Shown piece by piece: positions 1 through 8,747 of a stretch of DNA of 64,000 nt. Position 1 is the stretch's first letter; the number at the start of each line of letters is the position of its first letter. The stretch comes from an uncultured Opitutia bacterium (GTDB lineage: Bacteria > Verrucomicrobiota > Verrucomicrobiia > Opitutales > Opitutaceae): positions 62,001 through 126,000 of the forward strand of contig CAITWF010000009.1 of the NCBI GenBank assembly GCA_903896015.1. The letters are read 5' to 3'. Position numbers and translations under genes: made by a program. A model generated the notes under the pieces. The model saw nothing but the letters and a program-made list of their open reading frames with translations. It did not search any database and was not told where the DNA came from.

Positions 1-687
1 GAAAAAAGCTTTCACCAAGCGACACGGTTCAGCGCCGACGCTTCGCACGAACTGAAGACGCCGCTCGCGCTGCTGCAGGCCGAGTTGGAAGAGGCCCTCG
101 CCACGGCACCCGCCGGTTCACCGCACCAACAGACCTGCACGAGCCTCCTCGAGGAAGTGCATCGTCTCAAAGCCATCGTGCAAAAACTTCTCCTGCTATC
201 GCTCGCGGATTCCGGACGACTCGAGATTCATCGCGAGCCGACGGACCTCGCCGCGCTGCTCACCAACGTGATCGAAGACAGCGCCGCGCTCGCACCCACG
301 CTGACCATCGAAACAAACTTGGCCGCCGGCGTCATGGTCGAGTCGGACGCAGTGCTTTTGGAACAGGCGCTGCAAAATCTCGCCGGCAACGCGATCAAAT
401 ACAACCGAGGGGGCGGCAAAATCCAGTTCACGCTGCGCGTCGTTTCCTGCGTTGCTTTCGTCGAAGTCGGCAACACCGGTTCAGGTATCGCCGCCGAGGA
501 TCGGCCGCGCATGTTTGAGCGATTCTTTCGCGGTGACCGCTCGCGCCGTCGGGGTTCTGCCGCTGGCGTCGGTCTCGGCCTGAGCTTGTCGCGGGAAATT
601 CTGCGAGCGCACGGGGGCGACCTTAAATTGGAGGCCTCACGTGACGACTGGACGCAATTTGTCGCATCCCTACCGTGCATCGCCTGA
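1..687 (+). CDS. Sensor histidine kinase, C-terminal part (5' end outside window)
   Basis: The reading frame is open from base 1 with no start, so the gene begins upstream. The fragment starts in the dimerisation/phosphoacceptor (HisKA) helix: ASHELKTPLALL carries the H-box histidine at fragment residue 16. The ATPase domain follows, with an N-box (NLAGNAIKYN), a G1-like GNTGSGI, an F-box (MFERFFRG) and a G2 box (GVGLGLSLSREI). It should autophosphorylate and pass phosphate to a response regulator, presumably encoded upstream; the sensed signal is not visible. The stop codon lies one base from the convergent stop of the 8-oxoguanine deaminase gene. Confidence 0.93.
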   Translation, partial: EKSFHQATRFSADASHELKTPLALLQAELEEALATAPAGSPHQQTCTSLLEEVHRLKAIVQKLLLLSLADSGRLEIHREPTDLAALLTNVIEDSAALAPTLTIETNLAAGVMVESDAVLLEQALQNLAGNAIKYNRGGGKIQFTLRVVSCVAFVEVGNTGSGIAAEDRPRMFERFFRGDRSRRRGSAAGVGLGLSLSREILRAHGGDLKLEASRDDWTQFVASLPCIA

Positions 688-688
688 C

Positions 689-2050
689 TCAGCCGGCCAC
701 CAGTTTCCCTGCGAGGCGGTTGGTTTCTTCCACCAGCCGAGGCAGCTCGACAGTGGTCAGCCGCCCGTGATCGACGACCCGGCGGCCGTTGATAAAACTG
801 AAGTCCACGGCGTCGGCCTGGCAGAGCACCAGCGCCGCCACGACGTCATGCTGCGCTCCGGCAAAAGCCGGCCGATCTAGGTCGAACGTGATAAAATCGG
901 CCGACATGCCCGGCGCGATGCTCCCAATGTCGTCGCGGCCGAGCACACGCGCCCCGCCAAGCGTAGCGAGTTCCAGCGCTTCACGCGCAGTCATTGCCGA
1001 GGCGTCCTGCGCGGCGACGCGCGCGAGGAAGCAGGCCGCGCGCGCTTCGTGCAGCAGATTCGTGGCGTCGTTCGACGCAGCACCGTCCACGCCGAGCCCG
1101 ACGGGCACGCGCGCACAGAGCATTTTCTTGATGGGCGCGATGCCGCTCGCGAGGCGCATGTTGCTGCACGGACAGTGCGCCACGCCCGTGCCCGTGCGGC
1201 CAAACTTCGCGATCGAGTCGTCGCTCAACTGCACACAGTGCGCATGCCAAACGTCGGCCCCCACCCAGCCAACGCTCTCGGCATAGTCGCCGGGCGTCAG
1301 GCCAAATCTCTCCAGACTGTAGGCGACGTCGGATTTATTCTCTGCGAGATGCGTATGCAGCCGTACGCCCGGATGCGCCCGCGCGAGCGAAGCCGATTCA
1401 CGCATCAGGTCGCGCGAGACGGAAAACGGCGAGCACGGCGCGAGTGACACGCGCGTCATCGAATAACGCGCGGGGTCGTGGTGGTCCTCAATGAGACGCT
1501 GGCTGTCGCGGAGGATGGCGGCTTCGTTTTCGACGAGCGCATCTGGCGGCAGCCCGCCCGCGCTTTCGCCGACGCTCATGCTGCCCCGACACGCATGAAA
1601 GCGCAGGCCAATGTCGCGCACCGCCCGAATCTCGTCGTCGAGCGTGCAGTCGTTGGGAAAGAGATAGAGGTGATCGCTCGAAGTCGTGCAGCCAGAGAGC
1701 ATGAGTTCCGCGGCCGCCATCTGGGCGCTCACGTAGACACCCTCAGCGGTGAGCCGTGACCAAATCGGATAGAGCGTCTTCAACCATTGAAAAAGATCGC
1801 AGTCCTGCGCGGCGGGAATGGCACGCGTCAGCGTCTGGTAGAAGTGGTGGTGGGTGTTGACGAGCCCGGGCAACACCACGTGGTTTCCGTGCAAATCGAG
1901 CACTTCGTCGGCGGTGGCGGGCAGCGTGGCCGTCGCGCCGATCTGCTCGACTACGCCGTCACGGGCGAAGATCGCGGCGCCGCGCAATTCCTCGCGCGCG
2001 CCATTCATCGTGACGAGGGTGTGGATGTTTTTGACGAGCAGTGTGCCCAT
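689..2050 (-). CDS. 8-oxoguanine deaminase (amidohydrolase superfamily)
   Basis: A 453-residue cytosolic metal-dependent deaminase expected to convert 8-oxoguanine to urate plus ammonia. The metal-binding HxH is in LVNTHHHFYQ (His67, His69), followed by a family-typical SGCTTSSDHLY. Further ligands are in LHTHLAE, WHAHCVQLSD and GVDGAASND. The Gln-Asp-Cys-Asp stretch after the HxH motif fits 8-oxoguanine deaminases and related hydroxyatrazine hydrolases better than guanine deaminase. The start is the ATG giving MGTLLVKNIH; a longer open frame upstream has non-coding-like composition and overlaps the permease gene. It is last in a tandem minus-strand set with a purine permease and adenine deaminase. 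A hydroxydechloroatrazine-type hydrolase is the alternative. Confidence 0.9.
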   Translation of the reverse strand: MGTLLVKNIHTLVTMNGAREELRGAAIFARDGVVEQIGATATLPATADEVLDLHGNHVVLPGLVNTHHHFYQTLTRAIPAAQDCDLFQWLKTLYPIWSRLTAEGVYVSAQMAAAELMLSGCTTSSDHLYLFPNDCTLDDEIRAVRDIGLRFHACRGSMSVGESAGGLPPDALVENEAAILRDSQRLIEDHHDPARYSMTRVSLAPCSPFSVSRDLMRESASLARAHPGVRLHTHLAENKSDVAYSLERFGLTPGDYAESVGWVGADVWHAHCVQLSDDSIAKFGRTGTGVAHCPCSNMRLASGIAPIKKMLCARVPVGLGVDGAASNDATNLLHEARAACFLARVAAQDASAMTAREALELATLGGARVLGRDDIGSIAPGMSADFITFDLDRPAFAGAQHDVVAALVLCQADAVDFSFINGRRVVDHGRLTTVELPRLVEETNRLAGKLVAG

Positions 2051-2100
2051 GGATTTTGATCGAGCGTGCAGGTTCGCCGAGTGCCGCCCAGCAGCAAATC

Positions 2101-3450
2101 TCAGTCCGCGATGGGCACCGCTGGCACCACAGGCCGCCAAAGCAGATTCAGTAGCAGCGCCGTGAGTCCACCGGCAGAAATCCCCGACTCCAGCAGCGAA
2201 CGCGCAAACTCTGGCAGGCTCGCCAGAATCGCCGGCTGCGTGGGCAAACCCAACCCGACTCCCAGCGAAAGCGCCACGATCACGCCCTCGCGCTGGCCGA
2301 GCCCGGCGCTCACGAGCAGCCGCACTCCCGCCACCGCCACAAGGCCGAACATCATAAGCGCCAGACCGCCGAGCACTTGCGGTGGCATCACGGTCACCCA
2401 TCGGCCCACCGCGGGAAACAGCCCGAGCAGCGCCAGCATCACCGCCATCACGGAGCCGACCCTTCGACTCGCGACGCCCGTGATTTGAATGACGCCATTA
2501 TTCTGCGCGTAGGTTGCGCTCGGAAATCCCCCAAACAGCGCGGCCAGCGTGCACGTGATGCCATCCGCCAGCACGCCGCCTGACAGCCGCCGCCAATGCT
2601 GGGGACCGTGCGGCGAAAGACCGGAGAGTTGTGACGTCGCAGCGATATCACCGAGCGCCTCAAGCATTGAAACCAGATAGATGAAAGCGAACGGCGCGAC
2701 GAACTTCCAGCTGAACGCGAATCCGTGCGGCAAAAAACGCGGCTGCATAAGCCACGCGCCAGCGCCCGGCTCGGGCGCGTGCAAACCGCCCGCGAGTCCC
2801 GCCACGATGCATCCGGCGACCACGCCCAGCGCCGCACCCGCGATTCGCGCCCACGCTCGCCCTGTCGCCTGCGCCCCGACGATCACAGCAACGACGATTA
2901 CTCCGATCGCGAGGCCCAGCCACGCGGGTGCATCCGGCCGGACCGGCGTCGCCAACCCGAAGAAGGCCGTCGGGATCAGCGACGTGCCGATCAGCAGAAC
3001 GACGACACCGGACACGAGCGGAGTGAAGACCGTCCGCAGTTTCGCGATAAACGGGGAAAGCAGCAGCAGCAGTGGTGCCGTGACGAACGACATGCCCAGC
3101 ATCAGCGCGAGCCCGCCCGCCTGCCCCGCGGCCGTCAGCGGCTGGATAAATGCAAAACTCGTCCCGCTCACACTCAACAGACCCGAGCCCACGGGCCCCC
3201 GTTGGCGGCATTGCAACCATGTGCCAAACGCCGAAGCGAGCAGGGCGATGCTGACAAGGTAGGCGGTGTCGGCCTGCGAAATCTTTAGCGCACCCGCCAG
3301 GATCAGCGGCGGCGTGATCGTGCCGACGACCATGGCCGAGACGTGCTGCGCCCCGACCAGAAGTGACGGGCCAAAAGGAATCTTGTCTTCAAGACCGTAA
3401 ACAATGTGCGGAGCCGTCTCAGGGGCCGCTGGGGGTGGAAGGATCTCCAT
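2101..3450 (-). CDS. NCS2 family purine/xanthine permease
   Basis: A polytopic inner-membrane permease of the nucleobase-cation symporter-2 family, about 449 residues with roughly 12-14 hydrophobic segments. The N-terminal GAQHVSAMVVGTITPPLIL matches the NCS2 Q-H-x-x-A signature of TM1, and FGLVAVAGVRLL near the end is also typical. It probably imports xanthine, uracil or another purine by proton symport; the substrate cannot be read from sequence alone. It sits between adenine deaminase and 8-oxoguanine deaminase on the same strand (gaps of 105 and 50 bases), which favours a purine. I chose the ATG at 3450; an in-frame GTG at 3486 would add 12 residues. Confidence 0.9.
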   Translation of the reverse strand: MEILPPPAAPETAPHIVYGLEDKIPFGPSLLVGAQHVSAMVVGTITPPLILAGALKISQADTAYLVSIALLASAFGTWLQCRQRGPVGSGLLSVSGTSFAFIQPLTAAGQAGGLALMLGMSFVTAPLLLLLSPFIAKLRTVFTPLVSGVVVLLIGTSLIPTAFFGLATPVRPDAPAWLGLAIGVIVVAVIVGAQATGRAWARIAGAALGVVAGCIVAGLAGGLHAPEPGAGAWLMQPRFLPHGFAFSWKFVAPFAFIYLVSMLEALGDIAATSQLSGLSPHGPQHWRRLSGGVLADGITCTLAALFGGFPSATYAQNNGVIQITGVASRRVGSVMAVMLALLGLFPAVGRWVTVMPPQVLGGLALMMFGLVAVAGVRLLVSAGLGQREGVIVALSLGVGLGLPTQPAILASLPEFARSLLESGISAGGLTALLLNLLWRPVVPAVPIAD

Positions 3451-3555
3451 GGGTTCAAGCCAGCTAGCAGGCCGCAGGCCACGCACGAAAACGAAACGCT
3501 TCTCGCGCTTGCGCGGGGCGACCAGCCGCGGCCCGCAGTGCCGCGCCCTCCGCAG

Positions 3556-5316
3556 CTAGGTAAACAACGGCACAATCGCCATCGCTTTGACGTCGACAAT
3601 CCCCTTATCCGTCAGCCTCAACTCCGGGATCACCGACAACGGCAGCAGATTAAAGCCCATGTAAGGCACTTTGCAGCCCAGCGCCACCCACGCGCGCTTG
3701 AGCGCGCTCGTCTCCTTCGCCACGACCGTCGCCCGCTTATCCGAGAGCAGGCCCGCGATCGGCAGGGCCACACTCGCGAGCACTTTTCCGCGCCGCACTA
3801 CGCACACTCCGCCGCGAAGTGCTTTTACCGCGGCGAGCGCGCGTTGCATGTCCGGCTCGTTCGTTCCCGCGATCACAATATTGTGCGCGTCATGCCCCAC
3901 GCTGCTCGCGACCGCGCCGTCGCGGAGGCCAAAATCGCGCAGCAACCCGTAGCCCACACCACCGTTCTTTCCGTGCCGCTCGACCACCGTGAGAAAACAA
4001 AGGCTGTGCTTCGTAAAATGCTCGGACCACGCCGCCGCCGGCGCGAGCGCGACCCGATCATGTGCCGTCACGATGCCCGGCGGCACGACGCGAATGACGC
4101 TGGCCGTCACCGCCTTTTTCGGCAGAGGCGGCGTGAGCGTCACGCGCCGCGGAAGCATCACCGTTTGATACGCCGCCCGCGGATAGCGGTAGCGCCGGCT
4201 CAACGCTCGATCGAGCAGCGGCGTAATTTTCTTTTTTTCGACGACAAGTTCGCCGCCAAACCACGTGTTTTGCACTTCAAGCGCATCGTTGGTCAGCACG
4301 ATGTCCGCCCGGCGCGCGGGCGCGAGACCGCCGAAGTCACCGTCGAGCGCGTAACGCGTCGCGGGATGAAGCGACCCGAGGCTCCACGCCGTCGTCGTCT
4401 TCAAACCAGCGGCGACCGCCTGGCGCACCACCCAGTCCATGCCGAATAAAAACAAATCATCCGCATCGCGATCGTCCGTGCACACGCACACGCGTTTCGG
4501 ATTCGCGCCGAGTTCCGTCACCGCCTTGATCGCCTGCGGCAGTGAGTGCCAAGGCGTCAGCGGATTTCCCCCGCGCAGAAAGACCCACACGCCGTTTTCC
4601 AGAAAATCATTGGAAATCTCGCGGTCGATTGCCTCGTGCGTGTCGGAGATGCCGCTCGCCGCACCGGCGGCGACAAATTCCCGGCCATAGATGTGCCCGC
4701 AGACCGGCTTTCCCCGCTTCAGCGCCTCCGCCAAAATCGCGTGGCTCCGTGTGTCGCCCATCGCCACCGACACATAGTCCATCTTTTCCCCCAATGCGCG
4801 CGCTTCCGGCCAGCGATCGAAAATCTTCCCGATTTTCCCCGGCGTGAGGTCGCCGCCCGCCGTTTCCAATTTGGAATTCGTCGCCGGCACGGTGCTTGGC
4901 ACCGTCAGAAACACCGACAGCGGCGCGCGGCGCGCATCTTCTAGCATCCACTCTATGCCGGCCACATCGCATACGTTGCCGATTTCATGGCTGTCGCAGA
5001 AAACGGTCGTCGTCCCGTTGAGCAGCGCGGCCTCGGCAAACGCACACGCCGTCATCATGCTGCTCTCGATGTGCACATGGGGATCGACGAGACCGGGCGC
5101 CAGGATGCCGCCGCGCGCGTCGTAGACCTTCGCGCCGCCGAGCTTCGATTTCTTAAACGTCCCCGCCGGCTTCACCACCGCGATCCGCCCGCCCTTTATC
5201 CAAATTTCCTGACCCGCGTGCACGCGCTCCGTGTAGGTCGACAACACGCGCGCACCGGTGATGACCAGATCCGGCGCGGCGCGGCCCATGGCCACGGCGG
5301 CCAGTGAACGCGTCAT
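3556..5316 (-). CDS. ade: Adenine deaminase
   Basis: A cytosolic amidohydrolase-family enzyme of about 586 residues that deaminates adenine to hypoxanthine. Visible motifs are [12 protein letters not shown] (metal-binding HxH), [13 protein letters not shown], a GHIYG segment, ISDTHEAID and [10 protein letters not shown]. The C-terminal domain typical of Ade carries [14 protein letters not shown]. It is the first of three tandem minus-strand purine genes and starts 93 bases after the caspase-like gene. Hypoxanthine would feed Hpt (47601-48164). The start is uncertain: ATG at 5316 is used, ATG at 5352 would add 12 residues, and neither has a clear Shine-Dalgarno sequence. Confidence 0.9.
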   Translation of the reverse strand: MTRSLAAVAMGRAAPDLVITGARVLSTYTERVHAGQEIWIKGGRIAVVKPAGTFKKSKLGGAKVYDARGGILAPGLVDPHVHIESSMMTACAFAEAALLNGTTTVFCDSHEIGNVCDVAGIEWMLEDARRAPLSVFLTVPSTVPATNSKLETAGGDLTPGKIGKIFDRWPEARALGEKMDYVSVAMGDTRSHAILAEALKRGKPVCGHIYGREFVAAGAASGISDTHEAIDREISNDFLENGVWVFLRGGNPLTPWHSLPQAIKAVTELGANPKRVCVCTDDRDADDLFLFGMDWVVRQAVAAGLKTTTAWSLGSLHPATRYALDGDFGGLAPARRADIVLTNDALEVQNTWFGGELVVEKKKITPLLDRALSRRYRYPRAAYQTVMLPRRVTLTPPLPKKAVTASVIRVVPPGIVTAHDRVALAPAAAWSEHFTKHSLCFLTVVERHGKNGGVGYGLLRDFGLRDGAVASSVGHDAHNIVIAGTNEPDMQRALAAVKALRGGVCVVRRGKVLASVALPIAGLLSDKRATVVAKETSALKRAWVALGCKVPYMGFNLLPLSVIPELRLTDKGIVDVKAMAIVPLFT

Positions 5317-5409
5317 TGTGTGAAGGGGGGCAACGGAAAAACGGGTGAGCATGGCTGCATGAAGCAGACCGCGCGCCGCCTCGTCACGCCCTTTTCCATC
5401 CTGCTCGGA

Positions 5410-6372
5410 TTACGTGCCGCCGTAAAGCCCCGCGAGCTCCACCAGCAGTTTTTCCAGCTCTGAAAAATAGGTTTCCTCCACCATCCGCGGCTTCGCCTCG
5501 CGCAACTTCGCCACCGCACGCTCCAATTCGTCCCGCCGTGCGCGCGCGTCCGCGGTGAGTTGCTTCTCCGCCGCACTGCGCACGAGGAAAAACTGATTCG
5601 CCCGCGTGCCGTCGAGCGCCGCCCCCTCCTTCGCCTGCTTCGTCGCGCGCACGCCCTTGAACCACGCCGCCGGTGTGCCGAGGCCGTCCCCGTTGTCGTC
5701 GATCAGCGCGTGCTCCGTCACGAGCCGGCCCTCGGTCTTGTAGAACTCCTCCGTGCGCCGCGCCGCGCTGAGAAACGCCTCCAGCAGCGACACCTGCCCG
5801 TCCTTGTCGAGATCGCTCGCCGAATCTGCCATCGCCTCGGCGAAATATTTTCCGAACCGCGAATAGTTCTGCTCAAATCCGCTCCGCGTCGAGGTGACAA
5901 TCGCCCGATTTGGGCCGGCGAGTTTGTTCAAGAACGGCGCGCTCGCCGACGACGTGTCGATGATCGCCAACGGGCGGTGAAACGGCTTCAGCCATTCCGC
6001 GAGCTCACCCGACGACACGTCTGGTCCGCGCAGATTGAATTTCGCCTCCTTGCCGTCGAACGTCCCGTGCCCGAACAGCACTATCCAGAATTCACCCGGG
6101 CCGTCCTTGGGCTCAGCCGCGATCGCCTGTTTGAGCCGATCGTGGTCGCTCATCGCTTCCGCCACCCCGCTGCCGACCATGATCAACTTCGCATCGGCGA
6201 GCGCGCAGAGTCCCGCCCACACTTTTACCTCGCCCTCAAACACCGACGCAAACTCCGCCTCACCCGGCGCCCCCGCGACGACAATCACCGTGGAGCGATC
6301 GACGGGCACCTCGACCGCCTGCGTCGCGCTGGCCACCATAACCGCGATTAAGGCGAGGATTGCGCGCTTCAC
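5410..6372 (-). CDS. Secreted caspase-like protein with EF-hand loop, catalytic Cys replaced by Ser
   Basis: A 320-residue protein with a signal peptide (a hydrophobic N-terminus ending near ASATQA). The central part resembles caspase/legumain-type (C13/C14) folds: a hydrophobic strand leads to FGHGTFDG (His102, where the catalytic His is expected), and a second strand ends in LAIIDTSSAS (Asp139 to Ser144), where DxC would carry the nucleophile. No Cys is present there. A textbook EF-hand loop, DLDKDGQVSLLE (residues 187-198), follows, then a second acidic stretch DDNGDG (225-230) and a charged C-terminal helix. The GTG start overlaps the upstream stop by four bases, indicating translational coupling. 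Known family proteins of this kind are uncharacterised; the fold assignment is inference. Confidence 0.6.
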   Translation of the reverse strand: MKRAILALIAVMVASATQAVEVPVDRSTVIVVAGAPGEAEFASVFEGEVKVWAGLCALADAKLIMVGSGVAEAMSDHDRLKQAIAAEPKDGPGEFWIVLFGHGTFDGKEAKFNLRGPDVSSGELAEWLKPFHRPLAIIDTSSASAPFLNKLAGPNRAIVTSTRSGFEQNYSRFGKYFAEAMADSASDLDKDGQVSLLEAFLSAARRTEEFYKTEGRLVTEHALIDDNGDGLGTPAAWFKGVRATKQAKEGAALDGTRANQFFLVRSAAEKQLTADARARRDELERAVAKLREAKPRMVEETYFSELEKLLVELAGLYGGT

Positions 6373-8747
6373 GGCAGTCCTTTCCACCGGCGCACGCCCC
6401 ACTCCGTCAGCAGACACGCCAGTGCGAACGCGAACATTGCCGGCGTGTGCCATGCCGGGTAGGACCACGTCTCCATCACCGGCGCCTGCAACTGCGGCAG
6501 CTTCTTCGCGAAATTGTCCAACTCCGCCGCCGCGATTACCTGGCCGCCGGTCTTGCGCGCGAGTTCCCCGAGCAGCGCGGTGTTCGGCGTCAGCGAGCGA
6601 AATTCCTCCGCCGCGAGATCGGTGCTCCAGCCGGCCGAGGCTCGCCCAAGGTCGGCACCCGCGTTGTTCGTCACGCGCGCGGTCGCCTTGTAGCCGCCCG
6701 TCTGGTGCGGCACGTAGGTCGCCTGATAGAGCCCCGGCTCGCTCAACGCCGGCTCCGCCTCGATCTGGATCGGACGTGCCATCCCACCCGCGTCACCAAA
6801 AGCGATCGGCTCAATCTCGATTTTCACCGTCGCATCGTCGACCGCCTGGAATTTTTCGTCGCGCACGCGCACCTGCACGAGCACCGCGCCGTTCGGATCG
6901 GCGGGCTGCGACGCCGCGGTGCAATCGACGCGGTTCGGCACGTCCGCCACGAGCCAGCGCACGAGCTGCCGCCACGCTTTGTCCATGTCGGCGCGCGCCG
7001 ACGCGTCCTTCATACCCCAGCGCCACACATCGCCGAGCATGAGCGCCGCCGTCCGACCGCGGCCGAAACGCTGCACCGCGAGCGCGGGCAGCTCGGCGCT
7101 CTTCTCGTCCCGCACCGTCGCAATCACGCTCGCGCCCGGCTTCAGCGCCCGCACACGGTTGATGATGCCAAAGGAGCGCATGCTATCGAGCCGCGCGCGC
7201 TCGTCGGCCTCGTTGTCGCGCAGCCGCGCCCACGCCTGCAGCCAGCCTTCGCGCGCGAGATCGAGACGCAACTCACCCGGCGGTCCGGCCGGCGCACCCT
7301 CGTCATGATCGAGGTAAACGGGCAGCATATCGCCGACCGGCGTGCGCAGGTAGCCGCCCTCGTGGAAGCTTTCCATGCCGCCCAGCATCAAGAAACCGCC
7401 GCCGCGCTCCGACACGAATTTCTGCAACAGCATCGCCTGCTCCGGCGCGAAAAACTCCGCCTCCAGATCGTCCACGATCACCGCCTGATAACCGTAGAGT
7501 TCCTCGGGCGTGCGCGGAAACCCGGCGCGCAACTCGACCTCGTCGCGCGTGTTGAGGCGCACGAGCACGGGTTGATCATAACGCTGCACTTCCTCCGGCG
7601 ACTGGCTGCCGAAACCGCGGAACAGCGGATTGCTGGTCTCGCCCGCGCGCCCGCGAAAATCGAACTTCGGCTCGCGCTTCGCCACGCGAATCAACCCGAC
7701 GAGTTGCACCTGAGAGTCCTCCTCAATCGCGCGGTTGAGAAACTTGAACTCCCAATTCGGCCGCCCCGCCACGTAGAGGACGCGAAACGGCCCCTCGCCG
7801 CGATCGACCGCGAGCACGTGCGTGTTGTTCGCGAGCGTCGCCTCCTCCGATTTGGCGCCCGGCGCGGCGGAGATTTCCGCCTGCGCGCCGACGCGCACTT
7901 GATAGAACGATAGGCCCGGCAGCTCCGGCTTCACCTGAAAGCGAAACGCCAGCGTCTCGCCGTCGCCGCGCGGCTCTGCCGTCTGCTCCTGCACGATTTT
8001 GCCATTCCGGTCGACGAGCCGCGCGACGACGGGCGTGCCGCGAAATCCGGCGGCCGTCACGTCGGCTTGCACCGTGACCGGCGCATCCTCGAACGCGCTC
8101 TGGCTCACGCGCACCTGCTGCACTGCGATGTCGCGAACCGGCTCACTGCGCCCGATGACCACGGGATAAATCGGCGGCAATCCCTTCACGTCCGACAGCG
8201 TGCCGCCAGGGAGATCCGTCGCGTTGCCGTCGGTGAACAGCAGCACGCCCGCGAGCGGCCGCCCCTGAAAACGCTCCGCGATCGTGCGCAGCGCCGCGCC
8301 GAGCGAGGTCGCACGACCGTCAAACGCGAGCTCATGAAAATCCGTCGTCGCCTGCAGCCGCGTGTCGAAGAGATAGCGCCGCACATCGAACGTGTTCGCC
8401 AGCGTGGCCTGCCAGCCCGCGCCGCGCGGATCAACGAGGTCGCGCAGCGCCTCACCGCGGGTGCGCACGTCGCCGCGATCGTGGATTTGCAAGCCCTGGC
8501 TGTTGTCGGCGACAACCGCGAAGAGATTCGCACCGGGCCGCGCGCGCTGACCGAGCCAGCGCGGCTCCAGCAGGCAGGCCGTCAGTGCCGCGATGCCGGT
8601 GAGTTTCAACCCCAGGCACAGCCAGCGCACGGCCGGAGAAGCTGGCGCGCGATAACTCCACACCAGCAGCGCGAGTCCGACGCCAAACAGCACGAGCGCC
8701 GGCCAGAGCCAGTTCAAACCGGAGAGTGTGAGCGAGGGCGACGGCAT
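6369..8747 (-). CDS. Membrane-anchored vWA/glutamine-amidotransferase-like protein
   Basis: About 792 residues. Two N-terminal transmembrane segments (LWPALVLFGVGLALLVW and LGLKLTGIAALTACLL) precede a vWA-like region where the MIDAS is degenerate (VADNSQGLQ) but LLFTDGNATD is kept. Residues near 400-460 form a class I glutamine-amidotransferase-like fold (LQKFVSERGGGFLMLGG, then ESFHEGGYLRTP) without an obvious catalytic Cys-His pair. A C-terminal TM is followed by a short tail. Proteins of this build accompany BatA/MoxR genes in Planctomycetes and Verrucomicrobia; their function is unknown. The start is ATG at 8747, touching the upstream stop (TGATG); a GTG at 8750 is an alternative. Confidence 0.8.
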   Translation of the reverse strand: MPSPSLTLSGLNWLWPALVLFGVGLALLVWSYRAPASPAVRWLCLGLKLTGIAALTACLLEPRWLGQRARPGANLFAVVADNSQGLQIHDRGDVRTRGEALRDLVDPRGAGWQATLANTFDVRRYLFDTRLQATTDFHELAFDGRATSLGAALRTIAERFQGRPLAGVLLFTDGNATDLPGGTLSDVKGLPPIYPVVIGRSEPVRDIAVQQVRVSQSAFEDAPVTVQADVTAAGFRGTPVVARLVDRNGKIVQEQTAEPRGDGETLAFRFQVKPELPGLSFYQVRVGAQAEISAAPGAKSEEATLANNTHVLAVDRGEGPFRVLYVAGRPNWEFKFLNRAIEEDSQVQLVGLIRVAKREPKFDFRGRAGETSNPLFRGFGSQSPEEVQRYDQPVLVRLNTRDEVELRAGFPRTPEELYGYQAVIVDDLEAEFFAPEQAMLLQKFVSERGGGFLMLGGMESFHEGGYLRTPVGDMLPVYLDHDEGAPAGPPGELRLDLAREGWLQAWARLRDNEADERARLDSMRSFGIINRVRALKPGASVIATVRDEKSAELPALAVQRFGRGRTAALMLGDVWRWGMKDASARADMDKAWRQLVRWLVADVPNRVDCTAASQPADPNGAVLVQVRVRDEKFQAVDDATVKIEIEPIAFGDAGGMARPIQIEAEPALSEPGLYQATYVPHQTGGYKATARVTNNAGADLGRASAGWSTDLAAEEFRSLTPNTALLGELARKTGGQVIAAAELDNFAKKLPQLQAPVMETWSYPAWHTPAMFAFALACLLTEWGVRRWKGLP

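Noticed and set aside
2051-2401. N-terminal extension of the 8-oxoguanine deaminase
   Set aside because: It overlaps the permease gene and is Gly/Ala/Arg-rich without similarity; the deaminase starts at 2050.
3451-3555. Purine riboswitch upstream of the NCS2 permease
   Set aside because: I looked for the conserved purine-aptamer loops and did not find them.
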